DNA from: Sphingobacteriales bacterium
Lineage (GTDB): Bacteria; Bacteroidota; Bacteroidia; Chitinophagales; JADIYW01
NCBI GenBank assembly: GCA_016719635.1
Contig: JADJYT010000004.1
Span: forward strand, 1 to 64,000
Direction of reading: 5' to 3'
DNA: 64,000 bases
Below the pieces are notes generated by a model, which worked only from the letters and a program-made list of their open reading frames with translations, ran no database searches and was not told where the DNA came from. This document shows, in pieces, positions 1-8,149 of the stretch. Every line of letters begins with the position of its first letter. Positions within the stretch are counted from its first letter, which is position 1. The position numbers and the translations under genes are program-made.

Positions 1-36
1 AAATTACATCCGTTTAGAAGTTCTTGCAATGTTGGA

Positions 37-65
37 TTGTGCAAAATGTTTAGCATTTTGCGCAA
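37..65. other. imperfect 12-bp hairpin upstream of the GH5 gene
   Basis: TTGTGCAAAATG (37-48) and CATTTTGCGCAA (54-65) are inverted repeats with one G/T wobble and a 5-nt loop. It has no T-run on the + side, so it is not a clear terminator for rightward transcription. It could be the end of a gene outside the window or a regulatory site for the following gene. Nothing else was recognised in positions 1-145. Confidence 0.4.
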
Positions 66-145
66 TAATGAGACTATGTGTTAATAATTGTGTTGGTGTT
101 TGTATGTTTATACTCAGACCTTTAAGACTGCTAAAATTGTAAAAA

Positions 146-1654
146 ATGTATCATTTAAGACTTTCTCTTATTTCTCTAATTTCTCTTACTTTATTTCAGA
201 TTGGCTGTAAGAAAGATACTTTGAAGAATGAATCGAATGAATTGTTGCATGCAGAAAGGGGAAACAGAAAAGGCATTTTTGATCAGAAGGGAAGGTATGT
301 TATTCTCAGAGGGGTGAATTATAACTGCTTGGGAGATTACTGGCAGGCTAATCCGGATGTGCCGCCCGTTAAGCACTATGCTGAACAGGACTTTAAAATG
401 ATGGCAGAGTATGGATTTAACTGCGTCAGACTATTATTTCACTGGAGCAGACTGGAACCCGAAAGAGGGAAGTACAATCAGGCGTATATCAATGAAATAA
501 ATACGGCAATAGAAGATGCCGCGAAATATAATATTTATGTTTTGCTGGACATGCATCAAGATGCCTGGGGCAAGTACATAGCGACACCTCCGATGGAACA
601 GTGTTCTTACCCCAATAATGGCTGGGACGGCGCACCTGAGTGGGCAACCATTACGGATGGTGCTTCCACCTGTAAGGGAGATGGCAGCGGCGTTGGTGGC
701 AGGGAAACCGCCCCGGCGGTATTTCATTCGTTTCAGAATTTTTTCGACAATAAGGACGGCATTCAGGACGCCTGCATCAAGGCCTGGACGGAGTTGGTAA
801 AACAAACGGCTAAATATTCCAACGTAGTGGGATATGATTTACTGAACGAACCCAATTTAGGCTATAAGCCTATTCTGGAAGAGGCGGGGAAGCTGGGGAA
901 TTTCTACGGAAAAACAATCACCGCCATCCGTTCTGCTGAAAGGAGTGCAGGAGCGGATCAGCACATCATCTTTTTTGAAATGAGCGTTGCCTGGAATGGA
1001 CAAGGTATCCCGTTTATTTCCCTGCCGAATTTTACGTCAGATAAGAATATAATCTTTGCACCGCATACATACTTTGAAGCGATAACCTATCTGCTTACAA
1101 TAGAACAGGGCTATGATTTACTGACAACCCTGAGTAATCTCTACCAAACGGGAACATTCATCGGTGAGTACGGTTTTTTTGATAATGACATTAATGTGTC
1201 GGTAGCGAAACTGAAACGGTTTGCCATCAGGGAAGATAATAATTTCGGGGGTTCAACATACTGGCAATGGTGTCAGACAACCGGAGATCCTCATTCCATC
1301 AGCTGGGATGGAACAAGGTATGAAAACCTGAGCATGGCGCTGATAGAAACAGACAAGCAGGGCAATTACACAGGCAGGAAAAATAGCCCTATGCTGCAGG
1401 TCTTAAGTCGTCCTTATCCAAGGGCCATACACGGTAACCCTGCAAAATTGAGGTCTGATTCAGGGAATGGTACAATGTACCTGGAAGCCGAAACGCGGAC
1501 AGAAGGCATTACCTCCCTTTGGATAAATAACCTGTTTGGAACACCAAAATTTGTGTTAAATAATGGTATATTGCAGCAATTAAAACCAATGAATGGTGGT
1601 TATATCGCTGAATTTAAGGTGCATGATACCTATTCTATCGAATTGCGCTATTGA
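146..1654 (+). CDS. GH5 family glycoside hydrolase lipoprotein, endoglycoceramidase-like
   Basis: Probable retaining glycosidase of family GH5, closest in layout to endoglycosylceramidases, which release the glycan from glycosphingolipids. The 502-residue protein starts with a hydrophobic segment ending in a lipobox-like Cys (LTLFQIGCKK), so it is likely a lipoprotein outside the inner membrane. A (beta/alpha)8 fold is suggested by VILRGVNYNC (about residue 53), FNCVRLLFHWSRLEP (about 91) and VLLDMHQDAWG (about 131). The acid/base Glu is in DLLNEPN (about 235) and the nucleophile Glu in FIGEYGFF (about 340). A C-terminal beta-rich domain follows (about 430-502), as in this family. The AraC-type gene begins 33 bp downstream on the same strand and may control it. 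The substrate is inferred from family resemblance only. Confidence 0.85.
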   Translation: MYHLRLSLISLISLTLFQIGCKKDTLKNESNELLHAERGNRKGIFDQKGRYVILRGVNYNCLGDYWQANPDVPPVKHYAEQDFKMMAEYGFNCVRLLFHWSRLEPERGKYNQAYINEINTAIEDAAKYNIYVLLDMHQDAWGKYIATPPMEQCSYPNNGWDGAPEWATITDGASTCKGDGSGVGGRETAPAVFHSFQNFFDNKDGIQDACIKAWTELVKQTAKYSNVVGYDLLNEPNLGYKPILEEAGKLGNFYGKTITAIRSAERSAGADQHIIFFEMSVAWNGQGIPFISLPNFTSDKNIIFAPHTYFEAITYLLTIEQGYDLLTTLSNLYQTGTFIGEYGFFDNDINVSVAKLKRFAIREDNNFGGSTYWQWCQTTGDPHSISWDGTRYENLSMALIETDKQGNYTGRKNSPMLQVLSRPYPRAIHGNPAKLRSDSGNGTMYLEAETRTEGITSLWINNLFGTPKFVLNNGILQQLKPMNGGYIAEFKVHDTYSIELRY

Positions 1655-1687
1655 CCTGTTTTATTTTCATTCTAAATTTCTTTCAAT

Positions 1688-2740
1688 GTGAAAATTAACA
1701 TCTCCATTATTAAAGGTATCCTGAAATCTCTATTAAACAACAACATAGATATCCAAAAATATTCGTTTCTGGATACGGATGATCTGTTTGCACCCAAAAA
1801 AAACAACGAACAGTTGATTGACGGGCATATGCTGCTGCAGTTAATCACTGATATCAGAAGCGAATACGATTCACTGGAGGAATATTATCCTCTTTTTAAA
1901 GATATGCATGTGTTGGACATGGGTCTGCTGGGTCATTATCTTTTGTCCTGCAAGAACATATTTACCTCTTATGAGAAACTGATAGAGTATCAGTTGTTGT
2001 TTTCCAATTTTGTGGAGTTTAAATATAAAAGGGCAGATCAGGATATTTTGTGGAGTGTACAGATGCCGTATCAAATTTACAGGGAGAAATACGATATGGA
2101 GAGCTTGTCAGATTTTGAATTGTTCTTCCGTTTTAAGATTGTAGAGACCTTGTCCACCACCAAGGTGCTCCCTAAAAAGATTGAATTGTTCTACAATAAG
2201 AACAATTCAAAGGAACGCATTGATTTTTTTAGCGATACCTTCGGCTGTGAGGTTGTCTATACAAAGAGCCACAATATATTGCATTACGGAATATCAGACC
2301 TGAATCAGGATATACATTATCAGAATTACAATCTATATGTCAACCTGAAACCCCTGATGAATAAGAGCATGAAAGAGTTGTACAGTGAGAAAACCTATAA
2401 GAACACAATTAAGTCCATTCTGTTAAATAACGTCGATCTGTTTCCGCTTTCGATTCTTTTCGTAGCGAATAAGATGCATATGTCAACTCGTAAGCTGCAA
2501 ACCATCTTAAACAGGGAAGAGACCAGTTTCTCCCAGATTGTAAATGAAGTGAAAGTGATTCTGGGTATTGAATATCTGAAGAGCGGCAAAAACATTAAAG
2601 AGATATCGGCAAGACTGGGTTATAAGGAACAAGGCTCCTTTACGAGACAGTTTAAACAGGTGACCAATATCAATCCGGTTGACTTTATGGGTTTAACCGC
2701 TGAGGAAAAATCCAGGTTGATTTCGAAGCTTTCCGCTTAA
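1688..2740 (+). CDS. AraC family transcriptional regulator
   Basis: DNA-binding regulator of 350 residues. The C-terminal part (about 245-340) has the AraC double helix-turn-helix: LSILFVANKMHMSTRKLQ (first HTH), then KEISARLGYKEQGSFTRQFK and NINPVDF (second HTH and signature end). The long N-terminal part resembles the arabinose-binding-like domain of OruR/ArgR-type regulators rather than a cupin. The start is GTG at 1688; the nearby ATG at 1686 is out of frame and runs straight into a stop. It lies 33 bp after the GH5 gene and is probably co-transcribed. The ligand is unknown. Confidence 0.85.
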   Translation: MKINISIIKGILKSLLNNNIDIQKYSFLDTDDLFAPKKNNEQLIDGHMLLQLITDIRSEYDSLEEYYPLFKDMHVLDMGLLGHYLLSCKNIFTSYEKLIEYQLLFSNFVEFKYKRADQDILWSVQMPYQIYREKYDMESLSDFELFFRFKIVETLSTTKVLPKKIELFYNKNNSKERIDFFSDTFGCEVVYTKSHNILHYGISDLNQDIHYQNYNLYVNLKPLMNKSMKELYSEKTYKNTIKSILLNNVDLFPLSILFVANKMHMSTRKLQTILNREETSFSQIVNEVKVILGIEYLKSGKNIKEISARLGYKEQGSFTRQFKQVTNINPVDFMGLTAEEKSRLISKLSA

Positions 2741-2803
2741 AAAGTGCAGAAAAATCTGCAGAAATCTTATCTTTTCTGATAATAGACGGTTCGTCACCCG
2801 ATA

Positions 2804-4051
2804 TTATTTCTTCACCGCCATTGTTTTCAGCAGATGTCTGTTGTGGGTGTTCATGGTGAACCATGCAATGAAATAGACCGTGATGATAAAGGAAGTAAAC
2901 AACACGATATAAAACCAATTGTTGTAGTTGATATAGTAAAGTGAATTTAATCCGATAATTGCAAGCAGCAGCCGGAAGTATTCCGCATACTTCACCCATT
3001 GTTTTCGCTCCAACATGGCACTGCAGATGATGGTTGAAAGCATCAGTACAGCAAACGACAATACCCGAAAGAAAGCGGATAATTTTTCGAAGTGATATAA
3101 ATATGCAGATAAGCCGATAATGATAAATGCAAACTGCACCAGAATGTAAATATTCAATCCTCTGCTTGCAGCCTGTACATCGTATTTGGGTTGTGATGTA
3201 TCCGGTTCTGATACTGTCATCTGACCTCCTAGATAATCAGGTCTCCAGCCCGGCCGTGCGAAAATCAGTTTCAGTTTGTCTTTCATTCCTTTAAATTGTT
3301 TGCCCGACTGATACATTTCTACGTAGTAATGTACATTCGCCCAGGCCGGATTCCAGCTGTTCAGAGGTTTGGTAATACCATAGGTAGGTTCTTCTTCCTC
3401 TTCCTGAAACGTGCCAAACAGTTTATCCCAGATGATGAACATGCCGGCGTGATTCTTGTCGATGTATTTTGGATTGACACCATGGTGTACACGGTGATGT
3501 GCCGGTGAATTGAATACTGCTTCAAACCATTTCGGCATTCGCTTCACGGCTTTCGTGTGTATCCAGAACTGATAGAAAGAATTAAGGCTGGCCACAATGC
3601 CCAGTGTCAGGATATCCACTCCTAAAAAGGCAATCGGTAAAAAGAAAATAAAGGCCAGTAGGCTGTGTATCCACGATTGACGCAATGCAACAGTAAGGTT
3701 ATATTCTTCGCTTTGATGATGCACGATATGTGCGCCCCAGAAAAGATTGATTTCATGCCCGAACCGATGCGCCCAGTAAAAACAAAGATCAAACAATACA
3801 AAAACAATGGCATAAGCCCAGAATCCCGAAAGATGCACCAGTGCAAAGTGTTCCTTTATCCAAACGTATGCACCGAGCATCAGTCCGGTTGTCAATAATT
3901 TAAACAACAAGTGGCTAACACCCACATTCAGGTTGGATAGTGCATCATTCAGCCGGTAATACTCCGGATGTGCTTTTCTGGTCGCAAAATATTCTACCAG
4001 AATCAAGAGTAAGAAGACAGGAATGGCTATTACCGTACTCAGGTGTTCCAT
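2804..4051 (-). CDS. fatty acid hydroxylase / sterol desaturase family protein, alkylglycerol monooxygenase-like
   Basis: Integral membrane di-iron oxygenase of 415 residues. The histidine clusters typical of the FA_hydroxylase family are present in order: HRFGH (about 95), HIVHHQS (about 108) and HRVHHG (about 190), with a further His in WIHTK between them. Several hydrophobic segments flank them. After the catalytic domain there is an extra C-terminal region of about 130 residues with four hydrophobic segments, the layout of TMEM195/AGMO alkylglycerol monooxygenases. It probably oxidises a lipid acyl or alkyl chain; the substrate cannot be told. It is transcribed alone, convergent with the AraC gene, and has its own start 88 bp from the divergent LEA14-like gene. 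Confidence 0.85.
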   Translation of the reverse strand: MEHLSTVIAIPVFLLLILVEYFATRKAHPEYYRLNDALSNLNVGVSHLLFKLLTTGLMLGAYVWIKEHFALVHLSGFWAYAIVFVLFDLCFYWAHRFGHEINLFWGAHIVHHQSEEYNLTVALRQSWIHSLLAFIFFLPIAFLGVDILTLGIVASLNSFYQFWIHTKAVKRMPKWFEAVFNSPAHHRVHHGVNPKYIDKNHAGMFIIWDKLFGTFQEEEEEPTYGITKPLNSWNPAWANVHYYVEMYQSGKQFKGMKDKLKLIFARPGWRPDYLGGQMTVSEPDTSQPKYDVQAASRGLNIYILVQFAFIIIGLSAYLYHFEKLSAFFRVLSFAVLMLSTIICSAMLERKQWVKYAEYFRLLLAIIGLNSLYYINYNNWFYIVLFTSFIITVYFIAWFTMNTHNRHLLKTMAVKK

Positions 4052-4139
4052 ATTTAATTTCTTATTTGATTTAAATTTAACTTAAGTTTGGTTGTTAAAC
4101 AACGGAGATACCCTATTTTAACAATAGTTTATACAACCT

Positions 4140-4949
4140 ATGGGCATACTGCAGAAAATAACAGACCTTATTAAGGCATACATTATCGCGAGGGCGTCAA
4201 AAGGTAAAATGATTGATATTGTGGAAGTGCGGACTAAAGAGATTGGGCTGACCAAGGTGGTTACCGAAACGGACATCCGTATACAAAATTCCTTTTTTTT
4301 ACCCATTACGATTGTTTCCATTCAGACAGATTTACTGAATCGAGATGGATTAAAAGTAGGAAGGATGAGTTATACCCGTCCGAAAAAAATAAAAGGCAAC
4401 AGTCATGAACTGCTGACCACAACATCGGAAATCAGCATCATCACTTCTATCTTTCAGGCTATTTCGCGCCTGCTGTCGCAGAATATCCTGATGCAGAGCG
4501 TTGGAAAGGCACAGGTCAAGGTTTTGTGGTGGATCGTTGAAATTCCGGTCAACGATTCTTTTGAAATTCATCCGGAAAAATTAAAAATCCTGAGAGAGGA
4601 AACGGAAGAGGAAAAAGCTGCCCGTAAACAACGGGAAGCGGAATGGAAGGAGAAATACCGCGAGATGAAAGAAACGGTAAGTGAACGCAGTGCCGAAAGA
4701 AAAGAGCGCCTCCTGAAACGCCGCTACGGTGCTGATTATATTCCCAAAGAAGAGCGGGACAAAGAAAAATACAAGAAAGAGGAAGAACATATCGGTTCGG
4801 CATCACCTGACCATATTGAAGTGAAACTGGATGAAACCGTCATAACAGAAATAGATGATTCTAAAACAGAATTGGAACATCCGGTTATTCCCAGTCCCGT
4901 AGAGGATATAGTTTCAGACACGGAAGAAAAAAAAGAGGATAATAAATAA
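4140..4949 (+). CDS. conserved hypothetical protein, LEA14-like N-terminal domain with charged C-terminal tail
   Basis: Function not recognised. The first 150 or so residues are beta-rich, with a pattern (TDIRIQNSFFLPITIVSI followed by paired strands to about residue 140) that resembles the LEA type 2 / LEA14 fold of desiccation-related proteins. From about residue 150 it becomes highly charged and probably helical or disordered, rich in Glu, Lys and Arg (EETEEEKAARKQREAEWKEK, then RSAERKERLLKRR). There is no signal peptide, so it is probably cytoplasmic. Its stop codon directly abuts the stop of obgE on the other strand. Confidence 0.6.
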   Translation: MGILQKITDLIKAYIIARASKGKMIDIVEVRTKEIGLTKVVTETDIRIQNSFFLPITIVSIQTDLLNRDGLKVGRMSYTRPKKIKGNSHELLTTTSEISIITSIFQAISRLLSQNILMQSVGKAQVKVLWWIVEIPVNDSFEIHPEKLKILREETEEEKAARKQREAEWKEKYREMKETVSERSAERKERLLKRRYGADYIPKEERDKEKYKKEEEHIGSASPDHIEVKLDETVITEIDDSKTELEHPVIPSPVEDIVSDTEEKKEDNK

Positions 4950-5939
4950 TTAAGCGTTCATCATCTTCCAAAGCATATCTTTCAGCGGCAGGATATTTTC
5001 GGAAGTAAGCGAAGAAAAGAAAACATGTGGAATCTTCTTGGGCAGTTCTTTCGCCAGCATCTTTTTCAGCTCATCGTCGAGCAGGTCGGATTTGGAGATG
5101 CCAATTACCCTGGGTTTATTGACCAATTCCTTATTATACAGTTTCAGTTCTTTTTCTAATATTTTGTATTCTTTTTTGATGTCGTTGCTGTCGGCGGGAA
5201 TTACAAACAGCAGACAGGCATTGCGTTCTATGTGCCTTAAGAACCGGACACCCAGTCCTTTGCCGGCATGCGCACCTTCGATAATACCCGGAATATCCGC
5301 CATGATAAAGGAGCGGTTGTCGCGGTAAGCGACAACACCCAGATTGGGCACTAATGTGGTGAACGGGTAATTGGCGATTTCCGGCTTGGCGGCACTCACC
5401 ACCGATAGCAGTGTGGATTTTCCGGCATTCGGGAAACCTACCAGGCCAACATCTGCCAATACTTTCAACTCCAGAATTTTCCACCCTTCGATGCCGGTTT
5501 CGCCCGGTTGTGCATAGCGTGGTGTCTGGTTAACAGCCGTTTTAAAGTGGTTGTTGCCTTGTCCGCCCCGTCCACCCGGCAGCCAGATGACTTCCTGGCC
5601 GTCTTCCAGGATTTCAAATTCTTTTTCGCCCGTCTCTGCATCTTTGGCTATAGTCCCGAGCGGTACTTCCAGTATGATATCTTCACCCTGTTTGCCGGAG
5701 CGCAGGCCGCCTTCTCCGCCGTTGCCGTTGTCGGCATGTATATGCTTTCTGTATTTTAAGTGTAATAGGGTCCAGAGTTGTTTATTGCCCCGTAAAACAA
5801 TATGTCCTCCGCGCCCGCCGTCACCACCGTCCGGACCACCTTTGGGTACATATTTTTCCCTGCGGAAATGAACGGAACCTGCCCCGCCGTTGCCGGAACG
5901 GACAAAAAGTTTTACGTAGTCAATAAAATTGGAATCCAT
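4950..5939 (-). CDS. obgE: GTPase Obg (ribosome assembly / CgtA)
   Basis: Essential P-loop GTPase that binds the 50S ribosomal subunit and acts in late ribosome assembly and stress signalling. The 329-residue protein has the glycine-rich Obg fold at the N-terminus (FIDYVKLFVRSGNGGAG, GGPDGGDGGRGG; residues 1-158), then the GTPase domain with G1 GFPNAGKST, G3 DIPGIIEGA and G4 SKSD. The variable C-terminal OCT domain is absent, as is common in Bacteroidota. Transcribed leftwards from a TATCTTTG box at 5963-5970. Confidence 0.97.
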   Translation of the reverse strand: MDSNFIDYVKLFVRSGNGGAGSVHFRREKYVPKGGPDGGDGGRGGHIVLRGNKQLWTLLHLKYRKHIHADNGNGGEGGLRSGKQGEDIILEVPLGTIAKDAETGEKEFEILEDGQEVIWLPGGRGGQGNNHFKTAVNQTPRYAQPGETGIEGWKILELKVLADVGLVGFPNAGKSTLLSVVSAAKPEIANYPFTTLVPNLGVVAYRDNRSFIMADIPGIIEGAHAGKGLGVRFLRHIERNACLLFVIPADSNDIKKEYKILEKELKLYNKELVNKPRVIGISKSDLLDDELKKMLAKELPKKIPHVFFSSLTSENILPLKDMLWKMMNA

Positions 5940-5962
5940 ATTGGCATATCAATTTAAAGGAA

Positions 5963-5970
5963 CAAAGATA
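5963..5970 (-). promoter_or_regulatory. -7 promoter box of obgE
   Basis: TATCTTTG on the minus strand matches the Bacteroidota TAnnTTTG consensus and lies 23 bp before the obgE ATG. No convincing -33 TTTG was found. Confidence 0.5.
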
Positions 5971-6035
5971 GCTTTTAATAAAGACCGAAAAGGGCTTAGA
6001 ATATAAAGAATTCATTATCAGTGCTGACTGAAGTT

Positions 6036-6464
6036 TTAAATCGTAAGTGCGTGACCGAATTTAACGTTGAAATCTGAGCACCAGACTATGATATAACTGT
6101 AAGATGCCGTATTATTAGTACGGTAATAGAAATTGCCATCGATTCCTTTTAAAGGTCCCAAATCCATATATCCACCGGATATCACATTGTCCAGATCATT
6201 CACCAGATACACATCCAGATTCGGACCATCATCAGTCTTAAAATTCTTAAATTCGTAAACAATTGAGTCTGATTTTGTCCAGACTAACAGCTGCCCTGTC
6301 GTAGGATGAGCATCAGATTCAAAAGTTCTTGTAGAGAGGAGTGTAAAACCTGTTGCATCAAACGGGTCTGTTACCACGGTGCTATTTGCATCTTTTTTGC
6401 AAGATGTTAAAACAAACGTTCCCAATAATAGAATGAGAGTTGAAACAAGAAATGATTTGCGCAT
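6036..6464 (-). CDS. DM13 domain lipoprotein
   Basis: Small secreted lipoprotein of 142 residues. The start is taken at the ATG giving MRKSFLVSTLILLLG, followed by a lipobox Cys (VLTSCKK); an upstream in-frame start would add 14 residues that spoil the signal peptide. The rest matches the DM13 domain: FESDAHPTTGQLLVW, then GPNLDVYLVND, YMDLGPLKGIDGNFYY and a Cys near the end (IIVWCSDFNVKFGHA). DM13 domains are thought to be redox or haem-like modules, and the conserved Cys is present. It sits between obgE and adk on the same strand but with gaps of about 100 bp, so it may be transcribed alone. Confidence 0.8.
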   Translation of the reverse strand: MRKSFLVSTLILLLGTFVLTSCKKDANSTVVTDPFDATGFTLLSTRTFESDAHPTTGQLLVWTKSDSIVYEFKNFKTDDGPNLDVYLVNDLDNVISGGYMDLGPLKGIDGNFYYRTNNTASYSYIIVWCSDFNVKFGHALTI

Positions 6465-6565
6465 GTTATTTCTTGTAAAAGTCAAGATAAAATTGACAAA
6501 TATCAATAAGTAGATTGTTATTAAATGTTAGTTGATGTCGAGTTTTACACCAAAGGGGGCATATG

Positions 6566-7144
6566 TTAGATGCTATTCTTTACCACGGTCTTCAGTGCTT
6601 CGAAAATCTCATCAATAGTGCCGACACCATCCAGTTCGACTACCTTATCCGATTTTTTGTAGTGATCTGCGACCTGAGCAGTTTCTTTTAAGTATACTTT
6701 AAACCGATTGCGAATGATTTCATCGTCCAGGTCATCTGCCCTGCCGGAGGTCTTGCCCCGCTCCTTAATGCGTTTTACAATCTCATCTTCCGGAACATCC
6801 AGTGCCAAAACCAGCGAAATGGAGGTGTCTTTTAAATCCAATAATTTATCGAGCGCTTCCGCCTGTGGTTGTGTGCGGGGAAATCCGTCAAAGATGAAAC
6901 CATCCACCTTTCCGGCATATTCATCCAGCTTATTGGATAGCATGCCGATGGTGACTTCATCCGGTACCAGCTCGCCCTTATCCATGTATTTTTTGGCTTC
7001 CAAGCCAAGTGGCGTTTCATTTTTCAGTTCAGAGCGAAACAGGTCGCCGGTGGAAATATGCAATAAATTAAATGCTTCTGCAATCTTCACCGCCTGTGTG
7101 CCCTTGCCGCTTCCCGGCGGACCAAATAAAATAAGATTGATCAT
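6566..7144 (-). CDS. adk: adenylate kinase
   Basis: Converts ATP and AMP to two ADP. The ATG at 7144 gives MINLILFGPPGSGKGTQ, the normal N-terminus, with the Walker A at residues 7-15. The frame stays open further upstream, but that extension has no family match and would run into the uspA promoter. Other motifs: STGDLFR, the AMP-binding GFPRTQPQAE (about 82) and ERGKTSGRADD in the LID region. At 192 residues it is the short form without the zinc-binding LID insertion. A TATCTTTG box (7165-7172) lies 21 bp upstream. Confidence 0.96.
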   Translation of the reverse strand: MINLILFGPPGSGKGTQAVKIAEAFNLLHISTGDLFRSELKNETPLGLEAKKYMDKGELVPDEVTIGMLSNKLDEYAGKVDGFIFDGFPRTQPQAEALDKLLDLKDTSISLVLALDVPEDEIVKRIKERGKTSGRADDLDDEIIRNRFKVYLKETAQVADHYKKSDKVVELDGVGTIDEIFEALKTVVKNSI

Positions 7145-7164
7145 TATAGTTAAAATTCTATGCT

Positions 7165-7172
7165 CAAAGATA
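7165..7172 (-). promoter_or_regulatory. -7 promoter box of adk
   Basis: TATCTTTG on the minus strand fits TAnnTTTG and supports the start at 7144 rather than a longer adenylate kinase. Confidence 0.5.
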
Positions 7173-7271
7173 ACTAAAAGCAAACGCTCTGTTATTTCGA
7201 TAAGATTAAGGAATTGTTTTATGAAATAAGCCTGAATTTTCATTAAAGCAGTTACAGTATGATAATAATCA

Positions 7272-7302
7272 TTTGAAAAGGATAAAAAATGATATAACTT
7301 TA
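7272..7302 (+). promoter_or_regulatory. promoter of the universal stress protein gene (-33 and -7)
   Basis: TTTG at 7272-7275 and TAACTTTA at 7295-7302 are 19 bp apart, a good Bacteroidota -33/-7 pair, 20 bp upstream of the ATG. Confidence 0.6.
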
Positions 7303-7322
7303 CTTGTAAATAAAAATGGATT

Positions 7323-8144
7323 ATGAAAACGATCTTAGTTCCTGTTGATTTTTCAGAAACGGCCAATAAAGCGCTGACCATAGCAAAAGATATAGCAAAG
7401 AAGACCAATGCGTCCCTGCATCTGGCTAATTTTTATTCCATACCGGTAGCGGACTATTCCTATCCGGATATCAGTATGCCGGGAGAAATCATGGAGCAGA
7501 TAAGGATTGCTGCGCTGAAAGGTATGGAACTGCTGACAGACGGATTAAAGGAAGAAGGCGTACAGGCGGAGTCTACCGTTAAGATGGGATTGGCAACAGA
7601 TGGGATAATAGATATCGCGGAGGAGTTAAATGTCGATTTGATTGTGATGGGCACCACCGGTGCCAGCGGAATATTGAATAAATTAATCGGCAGCAATGCT
7701 TCCAGCGTGATGCAACGTACGGAGAAGCCTATCATTTTAGTTCCTAAAGAATTTACGTTTAACGGAATTGCCCATATTGCCTATACGGACAGTCTGCATG
7801 AGGATGATACACCGGTGCTGAAACAATTGTTTGACTTTGCATCCGTTGTTGGTGCCGGGCAGGTGTGTATCGTCAATATCAATACAACCGGACATTATGA
7901 GCCGGTAGATGCTAAATTATACGATTCTATCAATAATGCATTCGGAACAGAAAAGATTAAATGGGATTTCATCGACGCAGACAACATCAAAGAAGGGTTA
8001 GACAGTTATATCGATAACCATCAGATAGATTTGGTGGCCATGTCTACTCATAAGAAAACATTAATGGAGCGTATCTTCAGCAAAAGCAATACCCGAATGA
8101 TGGCATTGTATTCCAAAGTACCTGTACTGGTATTCCATAAATAA
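7323..8144 (+). CDS. universal stress protein, tandem UspA domains
   Basis: Cytoplasmic stress protein of 273 residues with two Usp domains. Domain 1 (1-140) starts TILVPVDFSETANKAL and contains the ATP-binding signature GTTGASGILNKLIGSNAS followed by ILVPK. Domain 2 (about 145-273) is more diverged and ends MSTHKKTLMERIFSKSN and VPVLVFHK. It is convergent with serA, with only 5 bp between the stop codons. Confidence 0.93.
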   Translation: MKTILVPVDFSETANKALTIAKDIAKKTNASLHLANFYSIPVADYSYPDISMPGEIMEQIRIAALKGMELLTDGLKEEGVQAESTVKMGLATDGIIDIAEELNVDLIVMGTTGASGILNKLIGSNASSVMQRTEKPIILVPKEFTFNGIAHIAYTDSLHEDDTPVLKQLFDFASVVGAGQVCIVNINTTGHYEPVDAKLYDSINNAFGTEKIKWDFIDADNIKEGLDSYIDNHQIDLVAMSTHKKTLMERIFSKSNTRMMALYSKVPVLVFHK

Positions 8145-8149
8145 ACTAA

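Noticed and set aside
7145..7408. Longer adenylate kinase start
   Set aside because: The extension would cover the uspA promoter and start, and precedes the normal N-terminus MINLILFG; a promoter box lies between.
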